A model generated the notes under the pieces. That model was not told where the DNA came from and did no database searches. It worked only from the letters and a program-made list of their open reading frames with translations. From Paenibacillaceae bacterium (GTDB taxonomy: Bacteria; Bacillota; Bacilli; Paenibacillales; Paenibacillaceae), in assembly GCA_900766135.1 (NCBI GenBank), contig CAAFUF010000016.1:62001-126000 (forward strand): 64,000 nt of DNA. Direction: 5' to 3'. Positions 7,778 to 17,063 of the stretch are shown here, in pieces (within the stretch, counting starts at the first letter, position 1; each line of letters starts with the position of its first letter). The position numbers and the translations under genes were made by a program.

Positions 7778-9784
7778 ATGCTAGGGAGCATTCCGCTCAG
7801 CCCGAACCTCTCGGAATTCGCCGCGTCGATCGCGTACGACTTCATCGGAGGGACGGAGCCGGAGGTGCATGGCAGCGAGCCGGAACCCGGCTTGTACCAA
7901 TTTAGGCTGACGTTTCGCCTGGATCGTCCGATCCGGCAGGATGATTGGAGGGTGAAGGTCGTACCGGCCTTTACCCCCTCTTTCCATTGGGCCCCCCATT
8001 TGACCCCGACCGACCGTCATGTGATCGATCAGCACAGCTTCCGCTCCCCGGCGTTGATCGTCCGGGATGACCGGCGGATGCTGGCGCTGATCCCCGACCT
8101 TGACGTGCTGGGGGAAAGGACGCAGGTCCGCTGGTATATGGATAATGACGCTTCCCGGAACGAGCTTGTGCTGGGCATGGGCGAAAGCCGGGTCAAGGAA
8201 CACGTGCTTTACGAGAGAAAGCGCGGAGCAAGGTACGCCGCAGGCAGCGTGAAGGTTGGCTTTTACCTGATGGTCAGCGATGCGCCAGAGGCGCTGGCCA
8301 ATCCGTGGCGGCAGGTCCTGCGTTTCCTTTGGGAACGGTGGGGGGCGCCGCTTTACCGGACCGGGGCGCCTTTAACCGCGCCGCTGGCGCCGTTCGTTCG
8401 ATACGCGTATCGCTGGGCGTTCGAGCATTGGGAACGGCAGGTGTGGCAGGAGTTCGATTGGAACGGGACCCGGGTAGGGGCCCCGGTGTTCATCGTCAAC
8501 GTCACGCAAAGCCCAAACTTCCCCGGACCGACTAGCGAGCGGGAGACCCGCTCCATCTGGAATCAGGCGTGGTTCTGCTCGTTGCGCTCGGCAGCGGGCG
8601 TTTTCCGATACGGCCGGCAGTTGGACGATCCGGACCTGCTCCGGCGGGCGAGGTTGACGAAGGAGTTGGCGTTGTCCGCCCCGCAGCGCAGCGGCTTTTT
8701 TCCGTCAGTGATCGCCACGGAGATGGAGCAGGTCCAACTCGGGGACGCGCTCGTCCGCCGCTCCAAAGGATGGAACACCGCGTATTGGGGAAATTCCGAC
8801 CGCAATCCGCTGCCGGACCGACGGATCAAGGAAGCCCCTTACCATATCGCCGATATGAGCTGGACGGCGTTATGGATGCTCCGGTGGTACGGGGAGCTGG
8901 AACGGGATCCGCGATTGTTGGCCTATGCGGTTCGTTACGGGGACGCGTTGATCGCGCTTCAGGACGCGCCGGGTTTTTTCCCGGCTTGGCTGGATTGGCA
9001 TACCCTGGAACCGCTCGAAGCGCTGCGGGATTCGCCGGAAACGGCGGTGTCCGTCACGTTTTTGCTCCAGCTTGGCGAAATGACCGGCCAGGCCCGTTAT
9101 ACTCAAGCCGCTTTGCAGGCTGCGAAGGCGGTTGCGGCGCAGGTGGTGCCCGAGGGTCGTTGGGAAGATTTCGAAACGTACTGGTCCTGCTCGGGGGTTG
9201 GCGGCAAGGATCATGTCGGCCGGAAGTATGCGCGCAACAATATGTATAAGCAGTGCAATTTATCGATGTTTTGGGCGGCGGAGGCTTTTCTCGGATGCTT
9301 TCGACGTACCGGGGAACCGCATTACTTAGCGATAGGGGAACGATGTCTGGACGAAATGCTGATGACGCAAGCCTCCTGGCAGCCCCCGTATCTCCATGTC
9401 GATGTGTTGGGGGGATTCGGGGTCATGAATGCCGACGGCGAATGGAACGATTCCCGGCAAAGCCTGTTCGCCGAGCTGATTCTGGAGTACGGCCGCGAGC
9501 TGGGCAGGGCCGAATATCTCGAGCGCGGGCTGGCCGCCCTTAAGGCCTCTTTCGTCATGATGTATTGCCCGGAAAATCCGAAGACGAAAGCGCAATGGGA
9601 GGAGGCGTTTCCTTTTTTCGGGGAGCGGGATTACGGTTTTATGATGGAAAACTACGGGCATGGAGGGGAGGTGAACGAGCGGGGAACCGGAATGGGCGAG
9701 TTTACGATTTTCGATTGGGGCAACGGGGCAGCGGCGGAAAGTTACTTACGGATCAAAGCGCATCATCCGGAATTGGACATTTGA
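7778..9784 (+). CDS. Putative helical-barrel (six-hairpin) glycan-active protein
   Basis: This 668-residue protein has no signal peptide. The first ~200 residues look like a beta-rich domain. The rest shows the regular paired-helix pattern of an alpha/alpha barrel, with aromatic and acidic loops such as WNQAWFCSLRSA, ADMSWTALWMLRW, PAWLDWHTLEP and DFETYWSCSG. Such barrels are typical of glycosidases, lyases and epimerases acting on carbohydrates. I do not recognise the family and cannot name catalytic residues. AAGGAGGG lies 8 bases before the ATG, and only 22 bp separate it from the DUF2961 gene, so the two are likely co-expressed and may act on the same imported glycan. Confidence 0.5.
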   Translation: MLGSIPLSPNLSEFAASIAYDFIGGTEPEVHGSEPEPGLYQFRLTFRLDRPIRQDDWRVKVVPAFTPSFHWAPHLTPTDRHVIDQHSFRSPALIVRDDRRMLALIPDLDVLGERTQVRWYMDNDASRNELVLGMGESRVKEHVLYERKRGARYAAGSVKVGFYLMVSDAPEALANPWRQVLRFLWERWGAPLYRTGAPLTAPLAPFVRYAYRWAFEHWERQVWQEFDWNGTRVGAPVFIVNVTQSPNFPGPTSERETRSIWNQAWFCSLRSAAGVFRYGRQLDDPDLLRRARLTKELALSAPQRSGFFPSVIATEMEQVQLGDALVRRSKGWNTAYWGNSDRNPLPDRRIKEAPYHIADMSWTALWMLRWYGELERDPRLLAYAVRYGDALIALQDAPGFFPAWLDWHTLEPLEALRDSPETAVSVTFLLQLGEMTGQARYTQAALQAAKAVAAQVVPEGRWEDFETYWSCSGVGGKDHVGRKYARNNMYKQCNLSMFWAAEAFLGCFRRTGEPHYLAIGERCLDEMLMTQASWQPPYLHVDVLGGFGVMNADGEWNDSRQSLFAELILEYGRELGRAEYLERGLAALKASFVMMYCPENPKTKAQWEEAFPFFGERDYGFMMENYGHGGEVNERGTGMGEFTIFDWGNGAAAESYLRIKAHHPELDI

Positions 9785-9911
9785 GGCTGGGACGGGGCGG
9801 TCGACACAGGGAATTTCAGGGATGAATCCGATTTCTTTTGCCGAAACGGAAACGGGGCCGTATACTTTGGTTAGAGGTCTGCAATCGATCCCACAATTTG
9901 GAATTCCCATC

Positions 9912-9926
9912 ATGAAAGCGCTTTAT
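9912..9926 (+). promoter_or_regulatory. Candidate CcpA cre site
   Basis: ATGAAAGCGCTTTAT matches the catabolite-responsive consensus WTGNAANCGNWNNCW at every fixed position except the last C. It lies 5 bp before the GGAGGA ribosome site of the sensor kinase gene. CcpA binding here would repress or block expression of the kinase/regulator operon when preferred sugars are present. Confidence 0.55.
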
Positions 9927-9947
9927 GACTGGAGGAGAAACGCCCTG

Positions 9948-11720
9948 ATGTGGATTAGGCTCAAAAACGCCAAACTCCGGAACAAGCTGATGCTGATGCT
10001 TGTGCTGTTTATATTGACTCCGCTCGTGTTTGCCGGATTTATTTTCTACCGGAGCTCCAGCAATTTTGCTGCCGAGCGGGCCGACCGCGAGGCGCTGCAG
10101 TCGCTTCATCTGGTTCGGAGCAACGTTGACCAGCTGCTGTCGGAGATTGAAAACCGCATGCTCACGATTTACGACAACGGCCCGCTGATCGAGCAGCTTA
10201 GCCGGATGGACGGTCGAAATGCGAAAGGGGCCCAAACGAACGCCGAGGATACGGTCAACCGGTTCCTGCGCGATTCGCTGCGCGGCAAGGAGGATATCGA
10301 CTCGATTTACCTGCTCGCGAGGAACGGGGCGATGTATTTTGCCGACATCAAAGGCTCCGGCGTGTTCCGGCCGATCCTGGAGCGGCATCCCGAATGGACG
10401 AGGGCCATCGAGGCGAGGGCGGGGCAGATTACGTGGCTGCCGACCTACGAAATGCCCGCGAACAACTATTTCAACTACTCGACCTACTACATCCCGGCAG
10501 GCATGCTGGTGAAAGACGTGACGGACTCCTTGCAAAATATCGGCGTGCTGATGATGAACGTCAAAATCTCCGCGCTGGATCGCATCGTGAAAGGCGTCAG
10601 CGTGAGTCCGCAAGGCGTCATTTTGATCGCGGACGGCGACGGGAATCTCGTGTGGCACGGCAACGACGAGGCCTACCGGCTCAAGCTGGCGGATCAGCCC
10701 TTTTTCAAGGAGATGGTCGAAAGCGGAGACGCGTTGTCCCGGATGGACTTGAACGGGAAGCCTTACCGCATCGGCATGGAGCGCTCCGATTACAACGGCT
10801 GGTATTATTTCTCGCTGATCCCGCAGTCCGACGCCTTGCAAGCATCGGGTTCGTTGAAGCGTTTTTTTATCGTTACGTTATGCGTCTTCGCGTTGTTGTT
10901 CGTGCTGCTGGCCTGGCTGACGACCCACTACATCACCAAACCGATCCGCCAGATGGCGGTGGCGATGAAACGGATCCAGAAAGATAACTTCGAATATCGC
11001 CTGCAGGCGCAGTCGGAGGACGAAATCGGGTTGCTGCAAAGCTCCTTCAACAGCATGAGCAGCCGGATCAACGACTTGATCCACGAAGTGAAAGTCATCT
11101 CCGAGCAGGAAAAAGAAGCGGAGGTCAAAGCGCTGCAAGCGCAGATTAATCCCCACTTCGTCTACAACACGCTGGACGCGATGAACTGGATCGCGATCGA
11201 AAAGGAACAACCGGAGATCAGCGGCATGATCACGTCGCTGAGCGACATCATGCGTTACGCGATCCGGCCGGGCGCTCCGCTCGTCACGATCGAAGAGGAA
11301 TTGAAATGGGCAAGGAATTACGCCTATTTGCAAGAGATGAGGTTCGAGGAACGATTCGAGATCGGGTTCGACGTCGATCCGTCCATTTACGGCTACAAAG
11401 TGCCGCGCCTGCTGCTGCAGCCCTATCTGGAAAACTCCATTTTGCACGGGATGGAGGAGATGGAAGCGGGCGGACGCATCGACGTGTCGATGGCGCTGCA
11501 AGAGGAGGGCCGGGCCATCGTGATCCGCATCCAGGATAACGGAAGCGGGATTCCCGAGGAGAAGCTGCAGATGATTCGCGACCGGTTGGTGCACGGCATC
11601 GGGATGTATAACCTGAATGACCGCCTGAAGCTGGAATACGGGCCGGAGTTCGGCGTGCAGGTCAGCTCCGTTTACGGGCAAGGAACGACGATTACGATCG
11701 TCATTCCGGCAATCGCTTGA
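9948..11720 (+). CDS. Sensor histidine kinase, YesM type
   Basis: This 590-residue membrane kinase has a first membrane segment at about residues 12-34, a long extracytoplasmic sensor domain, a second segment near 305-325, and a HAMP domain beginning ITKPIRQM. The His_kinase domain carries the phosphoacceptor in INPHFVYNTL (His403), the N-box LLLQPYLENSILHG, the G-box IQDNGSGIPEE and a final GIGMYNLNDRL. ATG 9948 is preferred because GGAGGA lies 11 bases upstream; an upstream in-frame ATG at 9822 lacks a good ribosome site and would put the cre site inside the gene. It pairs with the regulator at 11760. Confidence 0.9.
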   Translation: MWIRLKNAKLRNKLMLMLVLFILTPLVFAGFIFYRSSSNFAAERADREALQSLHLVRSNVDQLLSEIENRMLTIYDNGPLIEQLSRMDGRNAKGAQTNAEDTVNRFLRDSLRGKEDIDSIYLLARNGAMYFADIKGSGVFRPILERHPEWTRAIEARAGQITWLPTYEMPANNYFNYSTYYIPAGMLVKDVTDSLQNIGVLMMNVKISALDRIVKGVSVSPQGVILIADGDGNLVWHGNDEAYRLKLADQPFFKEMVESGDALSRMDLNGKPYRIGMERSDYNGWYYFSLIPQSDALQASGSLKRFFIVTLCVFALLFVLLAWLTTHYITKPIRQMAVAMKRIQKDNFEYRLQAQSEDEIGLLQSSFNSMSSRINDLIHEVKVISEQEKEAEVKALQAQINPHFVYNTLDAMNWIAIEKEQPEISGMITSLSDIMRYAIRPGAPLVTIEEELKWARNYAYLQEMRFEERFEIGFDVDPSIYGYKVPRLLLQPYLENSILHGMEEMEAGGRIDVSMALQEEGRAIVIRIQDNGSGIPEEKLQMIRDRLVHGIGMYNLNDRLKLEYGPEFGVQVSSVYGQGTTITIVIPAIA

Positions 11721-11759
11721 AGAGGCGAAAACTAGATCAATCAAACAGGGGGATATGAC

Positions 11760-13346
11760 ATGTATAAAGCATTGATCGTTGACGATGAGCCGAAGGTCCG
11801 CAGCGGACTCACCAAGCTGATTCCCGCCCTGGACGCCGAATGGACGGTCGTGGGCCAAGCCAAGAATGGAAACGAAGCGTTGGAGCTGGTGCGCAGGGAT
11901 ATGCCCGATCTGGTGATTACCGATATCCGCATGCCGAACATGAACGGTCTGGATTTGCTGAACGTGCTGCGGGAATATCCGGTTCAGGTCGTTATTTTGT
12001 CGGGATACGGTTATTTCGAATACGCCAAAACCGCCATCCGGTTCGGGGCATTCGACTATTTGCTCAAGCCGCTGAAACCGGACGAGGTTCGCGATCTGCT
12101 CGGACGTTTGAAGAAAGAAATCCGCAAGCCGGCTACGGGCGCTTCGGCGATTTCCGCCGACTTCCATTACGCCAAGCTGTGGAAGGATTGGCTGCTAGGC
12201 ATCGAGGACTCCGTCGACCATCTGGACCGGCTGCGCGGCCAACTTCCCGAAGCCGTGATGAATTATCACGTCATCGCGATCGATATTGAGGATTTCGACG
12301 AGCTGGTGACCGAGGACCAATGGGGAGACCGTCAGCTGGTGGTGTTTGCCGTACGGAATATCGCGTACGAAATTTTGCAGAACCGGGAGGATTCCGGCAG
12401 CCGTTTCTTGTTTGCGAGTACGTCGCAAATTTATTTTCTGCTGCATGGCGGGCCTTGCCCGAGGGACGTTTATGAATCGATGATATATGAGGTTCAACGT
12501 TGGGTGCGGATCTCTATTTCGGTGGGAATCAGCGGACGCACGGGCGACTTCGCCGAACTGCCGCGCGCCTTTGCCGAAGCCCGCGAAGCGTTATTGAACC
12601 GCTGGATCTACGGGAGCGGTCTCGTGCATGAGCATGGGGAATTGGCGAAAACGGAAGGGAACGGGAACGCGCCCGACTATCCGAGTGAACTGGACGAAGC
12701 GCTCGTGCTGGCGCTTCGCGAAGGAGACGGCGCGCGAGCGCGGGAAACGTTGCGCCGCTTCGTCGGCATGGTGCTGGAGCGTAACGTCGTTTACCCGGTA
12801 TTCCATGGGTATTGCTTGCAGCTGTTATCCTCCATCGTTCGCTATGTGCACGAGCAGAAAATCACCGCCCTGGTCTTCCAAGACGAGCTCAAGCCTTACG
12901 AGTGGTTTCAGGTGAATTTCTCCGCCGACGAGTTCATCCGGTTCGCTGACGAGCTGACGGCGGCGGCGATCGACAAGGCGGAATGGAAAAAGCAGCAGAA
13001 GCACAACCGGACGCTGGAAACGACGGTCGGTTTTATCCATCGTCACTACATGCAGGATATCTCGCTCAACGACGTGGCCGGCAAGGCGGGCATGAGCAGC
13101 AGCTATTTCAGCTCTTTTTTCAAGCAGGAGATGGGGATGTCGTTTATCGAGTATTTGACCCAGTTCCGGATGGATAAGGCGAAAAACCTGATGATGGATC
13201 CGGATCTGAAGCTGTACAACATTTCGGAGATGGTCGGGTACCAGGACGTGAAATACTTCTCGCGGCTGTTCAAAAAGACGGAGGGTGTGACGCCAGGGGA
13301 GTATCGGCAATTTTTCTACCGGAAGGACGAGGACGATGAGAAGTAG
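11760..13346 (+). CDS. Response regulator, YesN/AraC type
   Basis: This 528-residue regulator has an N-terminal receiver domain with the acidic pair VDDEP, phosphorylatable Asp55 in VITDIRMP and the lysine in LLKPLKPDE. A linker region of about 300 residues follows. The C-terminal ~100 residues are two AraC-type helix-turn-helix motifs (ISLNDVAGKAGMSSSYFSSF and later YNISEMVGYQDVKYFSRLFKK). GGGGGAT precedes the ATG. The stop overlaps the next gene by 11 bases, so translation of kinase, regulator and binding protein is probably coupled. It probably controls this sugar locus in response to an extracellular glycan. Confidence 0.92.
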   Translation: MYKALIVDDEPKVRSGLTKLIPALDAEWTVVGQAKNGNEALELVRRDMPDLVITDIRMPNMNGLDLLNVLREYPVQVVILSGYGYFEYAKTAIRFGAFDYLLKPLKPDEVRDLLGRLKKEIRKPATGASAISADFHYAKLWKDWLLGIEDSVDHLDRLRGQLPEAVMNYHVIAIDIEDFDELVTEDQWGDRQLVVFAVRNIAYEILQNREDSGSRFLFASTSQIYFLLHGGPCPRDVYESMIYEVQRWVRISISVGISGRTGDFAELPRAFAEAREALLNRWIYGSGLVHEHGELAKTEGNGNAPDYPSELDEALVLALREGDGARARETLRRFVGMVLERNVVYPVFHGYCLQLLSSIVRYVHEQKITALVFQDELKPYEWFQVNFSADEFIRFADELTAAAIDKAEWKKQQKHNRTLETTVGFIHRHYMQDISLNDVAGKAGMSSSYFSSFFKQEMGMSFIEYLTQFRMDKAKNLMMDPDLKLYNISEMVGYQDVKYFSRLFKKTEGVTPGEYRQFFYRKDEDDEK

Positions 13347-14664
13347 GGCGATTTGGCGTTGGCTGCCGCCGGTCATGGCCTTACTGCTGCTGCTCGCCGC
13401 TTGCCGGCCGTCACCGCAACCTCCGGCGGAACGCGGCGACCTCGATATTCTGCTGGATCATCCGGAAGTCACGCAAGCCGACCCGGACCGGATCGTCCTG
13501 CATCTGCTGAGCTTTCACACGGGCCAGGAGTTCGAGTTCTGGAAATGGCTGGGCGAGCAATATACGCAGGAGCATCCAAACGTGGAAATCCAGGTCGATT
13601 TCATCTCGAGCGACGACTACTTCACCGATAGCAAGCTGCTGGCCTCGTTTGCTTCGGGACATGGACCTGACGTGTTTTTCGTATCCCCGGGCACGATCCG
13701 GCGGTTCGAGAATGCGGGGATTCTGGAGCCGCTCACCGCGGAATTCACGCCGGAAATCCGGCGGGATTTCAACGATGCGGCGCTGGAATCGGTGACGCTG
13801 GGCGGGCAGATTTACGCGGTGCCGTTCGAAACGGAACTGCTGGGCTTGTACTACAACGAAGCGATGTTCCGCGAGAAGGGGATTCGGCCGCCGGCGACTT
13901 GGGCGGAGTTGGAGACGGCGGCCCAAGCGCTGAAAGCGCCGGGTGTCAGCGGGCTGACGATGGAGACGTTCCAAAGCGTTTATCAAAATTTCGCCTGGCT
14001 CCCTTTTTTGTGGCAGACCGGGGTGGATTTGGTGTCCGAAGACGGGCGGACTTCCGGATTGGACGTTCCCGGCGCCGACAAGATGTTCCGGTTTTTCCGC
14101 GACATGGCGGATCGGGGACTGCTGAATATGCACCCGTCCCGCCCGACGACGGATATCGGCATCCTGGCCAGCGGCGAAACGGCGATGCAGGTCAGCGGCA
14201 CCTGGAATATCCGCATGCTGGAGACGATTTACGCCGACAAACCGATCGGAGTTGTTCCGCTTCCCGTGCCTGATGGCAGACAGCCGGTCACGATCGCCGG
14301 CGGGTGGAAGATCGGCGTGAACCATTTCAGCAAAAACGCGGACGAAGCCAAGAAATTCGTGATGTGGGCGTTTGCCGGCGAACCGGAGCTCCCTCTGAAG
14401 TGGGTCGGCGAGGTGAAGTTTGCCTATTCTCCGCGCAAATCGGTCATGGAAGCGGGCGGCGAATTGTACCAAAAAGGGCTGCGCCGGGTGTTCACGGAGC
14501 AGATTTACGGAACGGAGCGGCAGGAGCCGCAGTATCCGGCGGAAATCAGCGGCATTTTCACCGATTCGCTCCAGCGTCTGTTGTACGGCGGAGCGCTGCC
14601 CGACGAGCTTGCCGCCAGCACCTATCGGCAAATTACCGACTACCTGACGGACAGCGAAAAATAA
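13336..14664 (+). CDS. Solute-binding lipoprotein coupled to the two-component system
   Basis: This is a family-1 solute-binding lipoprotein of 442 residues with lipobox LLAAC (Cys23) and mature landmarks GPDVFFVSPG, LLGLYYNEAMF and GETAMQVSGTWN. It resembles the binding protein at 14754 through most of its length (both share ELLGLYYNE and the late AYSPRKSV/AYPARQSV segment), so the two are paralogues. It overlaps the response-regulator gene by 11 bases and is separated from the permeases by the second paralogue. This placement suggests it may present sugar to the kinase sensor domain rather than, or as well as, feeding the transporter. That role is inference. Confidence 0.88.
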   Translation: MRSRAIWRWLPPVMALLLLLAACRPSPQPPAERGDLDILLDHPEVTQADPDRIVLHLLSFHTGQEFEFWKWLGEQYTQEHPNVEIQVDFISSDDYFTDSKLLASFASGHGPDVFFVSPGTIRRFENAGILEPLTAEFTPEIRRDFNDAALESVTLGGQIYAVPFETELLGLYYNEAMFREKGIRPPATWAELETAAQALKAPGVSGLTMETFQSVYQNFAWLPFLWQTGVDLVSEDGRTSGLDVPGADKMFRFFRDMADRGLLNMHPSRPTTDIGILASGETAMQVSGTWNIRMLETIYADKPIGVVPLPVPDGRQPVTIAGGWKIGVNHFSKNADEAKKFVMWAFAGEPELPLKWVGEVKFAYSPRKSVMEAGGELYQKGLRRVFTEQIYGTERQEPQYPAEISGIFTDSLQRLLYGGALPDELAASTYRQITDYLTDSEK

Positions 14665-14696
14665 TCCACCCTCCGAAATTATTTCCCGTTACGAGC

Positions 14697-14748
14697 ATGA
14701 ATCCCCGGCGACTATACTGAAGTCGACCACAAATGAAAGGGGATTCAT
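14697..14748 (+). promoter_or_regulatory. Internal promoter with an arm masking the ribosome site
   Basis: ATGAATCCCC (14697-14706) is perfectly complementary to GGGGATTCAT (14739-14748); the second arm contains the ribosome site AAAGGGGA of the gene at 14754. Between them lies TATACT (14713-14718), a possible -10, with a poor -35 (TTACGA, 14689-14694). A read-through mRNA would contain both arms and could hide the ribosome site, while an mRNA begun at the internal promoter would lack the first arm. Confidence 0.5.
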
Positions 14749-14753
14749 AAGAG

Positions 14754-16070
14754 ATGAAGAAGACTCGTTGGAAGATCGTTTTGCCCGCTCTCATGGCGCT
14801 TTTACTCCTTCTCCTGGCCGGCTGCGGCTCGGGCGGTTCGAACAATCAGGCGAATAACGCCGGTTCGAACGGAGCCCCGGCCGCGAACGGCGGGGGGACG
14901 AAGGAAAAGGTCAAGCTGCAGTTCTGGGATATGCACACCGAAGCCGAGCAGAAATATTTCGAAGATCTCGTCAAAGCGTACAATGCTTCGCAATCGAACG
15001 TGGAAATCGTATACTCCACCTACAACCAAGCCGACTACACCTCGACGAAATTGCCGATCGCCTTTTCCGGCGGCAATGGTCCCGACATTTACATGATCAG
15101 CCCCGGCGACTTCATGAAATTCTCCAACTCCGGGTATCTGGCCGATTTGTCGCCGTATTTCCCGGAAGGGGTCAAAGAAGACTTCCTTCCTTCCGCGCTG
15201 GATGCGGTAACGGTGGACGGCAAAATTTTGGCTTTGCCTTACGAGATGGAGCTTCTGGGTCTTTACTACAACGAAGACATGCTGAAGCAAGCCGGCGTCG
15301 AAGTGCCCAAAACGTGGGATGAGCTGCTGGAAGCCGCCCGTAAGCTGACGACGGACAAAGTGGCCGGTCTCGTATTGCCTCCGGACAAGGGCGCTTACTT
15401 CAACTTCAACTTCTATCCGTTCCTATGGCAAGCTGGAGGCAAGGTGCTGGCGGACGACGGCAAGACGTCGGCGTTCAATTCGCCGGAGACGGCGAAAGCG
15501 CTCGATTTCTGGGGCACGTTCTTCCAGGAGAAACTATCTCCTTCCAAGCTGCAATACGGCCCTTGGGAGATCGATAACCTGGGCAAGAAGACGGCGGCCA
15601 TGCAAATTTGCGGCACCTGGGCAGTCAGCCGGATCGAGGAAGTCTATGGCGACGTTCCGATCAAGCTCGCTCCGTTGCCGATTCCGGACGGAGGCAAAGC
15701 GGTAACAACGGCCGGAGGCTGGAAATTCGCCGTGAACGCCAAGAGCAAGAACCTGGAGGAAGCCGCCAAATTCGTGATGTGGGCCTTTGCCGACGCCGAC
15801 ACGTCCCGTCCGCTGAAATGGGCGACGGAAACGAAGTTTGCCTACCCTGCCCGCCAATCGGTGGTGGATGCCGGTAAAGAAATTTACAACAAAGGCTTGC
15901 GCCAAGTGTTCACGAACGAAATTTACGAATCGGCCATTCCGGAGCCGGTGTATAACCCGGACGTCGTCGAAGCGATCGGCGATGCGATGACGCAAGTCAT
16001 GTTCGGCAACAAAACAGGGGCGGATGCCGCCAAAGACGCCGACGCCAAAATCAATGAAGCGATGAAATAA
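14754..16070 (+). CDS. Sugar ABC transporter substrate-binding lipoprotein
   Basis: This is a 438-residue family-1 solute-binding lipoprotein with lipobox LLAGC (Cys23) and a Gly/Asn/Ala-rich linker. The mature part begins KVKLQFWDMHTEAE and contains GPDIYMISPGDF, ELLGLYYNEDML and TAAMQICGTWAVS. It is followed by two permease genes and is the binding protein of the second transporter. It has its own candidate promoter and a strong AAAGGGGA site, suggesting higher expression than the paralogue at 13336. Confidence 0.92.
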   Translation: MKKTRWKIVLPALMALLLLLLAGCGSGGSNNQANNAGSNGAPAANGGGTKEKVKLQFWDMHTEAEQKYFEDLVKAYNASQSNVEIVYSTYNQADYTSTKLPIAFSGGNGPDIYMISPGDFMKFSNSGYLADLSPYFPEGVKEDFLPSALDAVTVDGKILALPYEMELLGLYYNEDMLKQAGVEVPKTWDELLEAARKLTTDKVAGLVLPPDKGAYFNFNFYPFLWQAGGKVLADDGKTSAFNSPETAKALDFWGTFFQEKLSPSKLQYGPWEIDNLGKKTAAMQICGTWAVSRIEEVYGDVPIKLAPLPIPDGGKAVTTAGGWKFAVNAKSKNLEEAAKFVMWAFADADTSRPLKWATETKFAYPARQSVVDAGKEIYNKGLRQVFTNEIYESAIPEPVYNPDVVEAIGDAMTQVMFGNKTGADAAKDADAKINEAMK

Positions 16071-16090
16071 AGAAACAAGGCATATGTCGG

Positions 16091-16139
16091 ATTGGGGGAT
16101 GGGCGGGTGTTGCTTACGGGTCGCCCGCCTCCCCCGAAT
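16091..16139 (+). promoter_or_regulatory. Intercistronic hairpin between binding protein and permease
   Basis: ATTGGGGGA and the following GGGCGGG pair with GCCCGCC and TCCCCCGAAT to form a long GC-rich stem with small bulges. There is no T-tract after it, so it looks like an mRNA-stabilising or attenuating hairpin of the kind often found after binding-protein genes. It would keep binding-protein levels above permease levels. Confidence 0.6.
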
Positions 16140-16161
16140 CTTCTTTGGAGGAGGGGTTGAA

Positions 16162-17049
16162 GTGATTCCGCGCAAATGGCGTACTAGATTATGGCAGGAA
16201 AGAATCACGGCCTACTGTTTTTTGTTGCCCGATCTGTTGGGCTTGTTCATCTTCGTTTTTTTACCGATCGTTTACGCGTTCTACGTCAGCTTGCATGACT
16301 GGGACGCATTGAATCCGATGAAGTTCATCGGCTTTGATAACTACGTCAGCTTGTCCAAGGATGCGGACTGGTGGCACTCCGTCGGAAAAACGCTGCAGTT
16401 TACCGTCGTCTACGTTCCGCTGCTGTTTTGCCTTTCGCTTGGTTCGGCGGTGATGCTGAACGCGTTGAAAGGGAAAATCGTCTCCCCCGTGCGGACGATG
16501 TTCCTGATTCCGTTTGCGATCACGTCGGTCATCTCGGCGATCATCGGCATGTACATGCTCGATCCCCGCAACGGGATCGTCAACGAGATCCTGGCGTTTT
16601 TCGGCGGCCAGCCGCAGCAATTTCTCGGCTCGACCTCCCAGGCGCTGTACAGTATCGTCGCGGTGCTGCTGTGGATCAACGTCGGCTATAACATGATTAT
16701 TTTCCTGTCGGCGATCAAGGAAATCCCCAAGGATTATTACGAAGCCGCCACGATCGACGGGGCTTCGCGCTGGCAGATTTTCCGGAGCATTACGTTTCCG
16801 CTGCTCAAAGAAACCAATACGTTTATCCTCGTCGTGACGACGATCGGCTCGTTCCAGGTCTTCGACCAAATCATGGTCATGACCAAAGGCGGGCCGGCGA
16901 ACAGCACGGAGGTGAGCGTCGTCTATATTTTCAAGCAAGGCTTCCAGCTATTGAACATGGGATACTCGTCGGCGCTGGCATTCGTCCTGTTCCTGCTTAT
17001 CTTCTGTTTGTCCCTCGTCCAAATGAAGCTGTTTTCCGCCAAGGATTAA
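16162..17049 (+). CDS. Sugar ABC transporter permease, MalF/UgpA type
   Basis: This 295-residue permease has about six membrane segments and the coupling loop YYEAATIDGASRW followed by RSITFPLL. The GTG at 16162 is chosen because GGAGGAGGGG lies just upstream; an in-frame ATG at 16084 would add a Gly/Cys-rich leader with no membrane-protein character and would place the hairpin in coding sequence. It pairs with the permease at 17064. No ATPase gene is nearby. Confidence 0.9.
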   Translation: MIPRKWRTRLWQERITAYCFLLPDLLGLFIFVFLPIVYAFYVSLHDWDALNPMKFIGFDNYVSLSKDADWWHSVGKTLQFTVVYVPLLFCLSLGSAVMLNALKGKIVSPVRTMFLIPFAITSVISAIIGMYMLDPRNGIVNEILAFFGGQPQQFLGSTSQALYSIVAVLLWINVGYNMIIFLSAIKEIPKDYYEAATIDGASRWQIFRSITFPLLKETNTFILVVTTIGSFQVFDQIMVMTKGGPANSTEVSVVYIFKQGFQLLNMGYSSALAFVLFLLIFCLSLVQMKLFSAKD

Positions 17050-17063
17050 GGAGGTGACCCCAA

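Noticed and set aside
9822..9947. Earlier ATG start for the sensor kinase
   Set aside because: No ribosome site at 9822, extra residues lack kinase character, and the cre-like site would fall in coding sequence. ATG 9948 with GGAGGA fits better.
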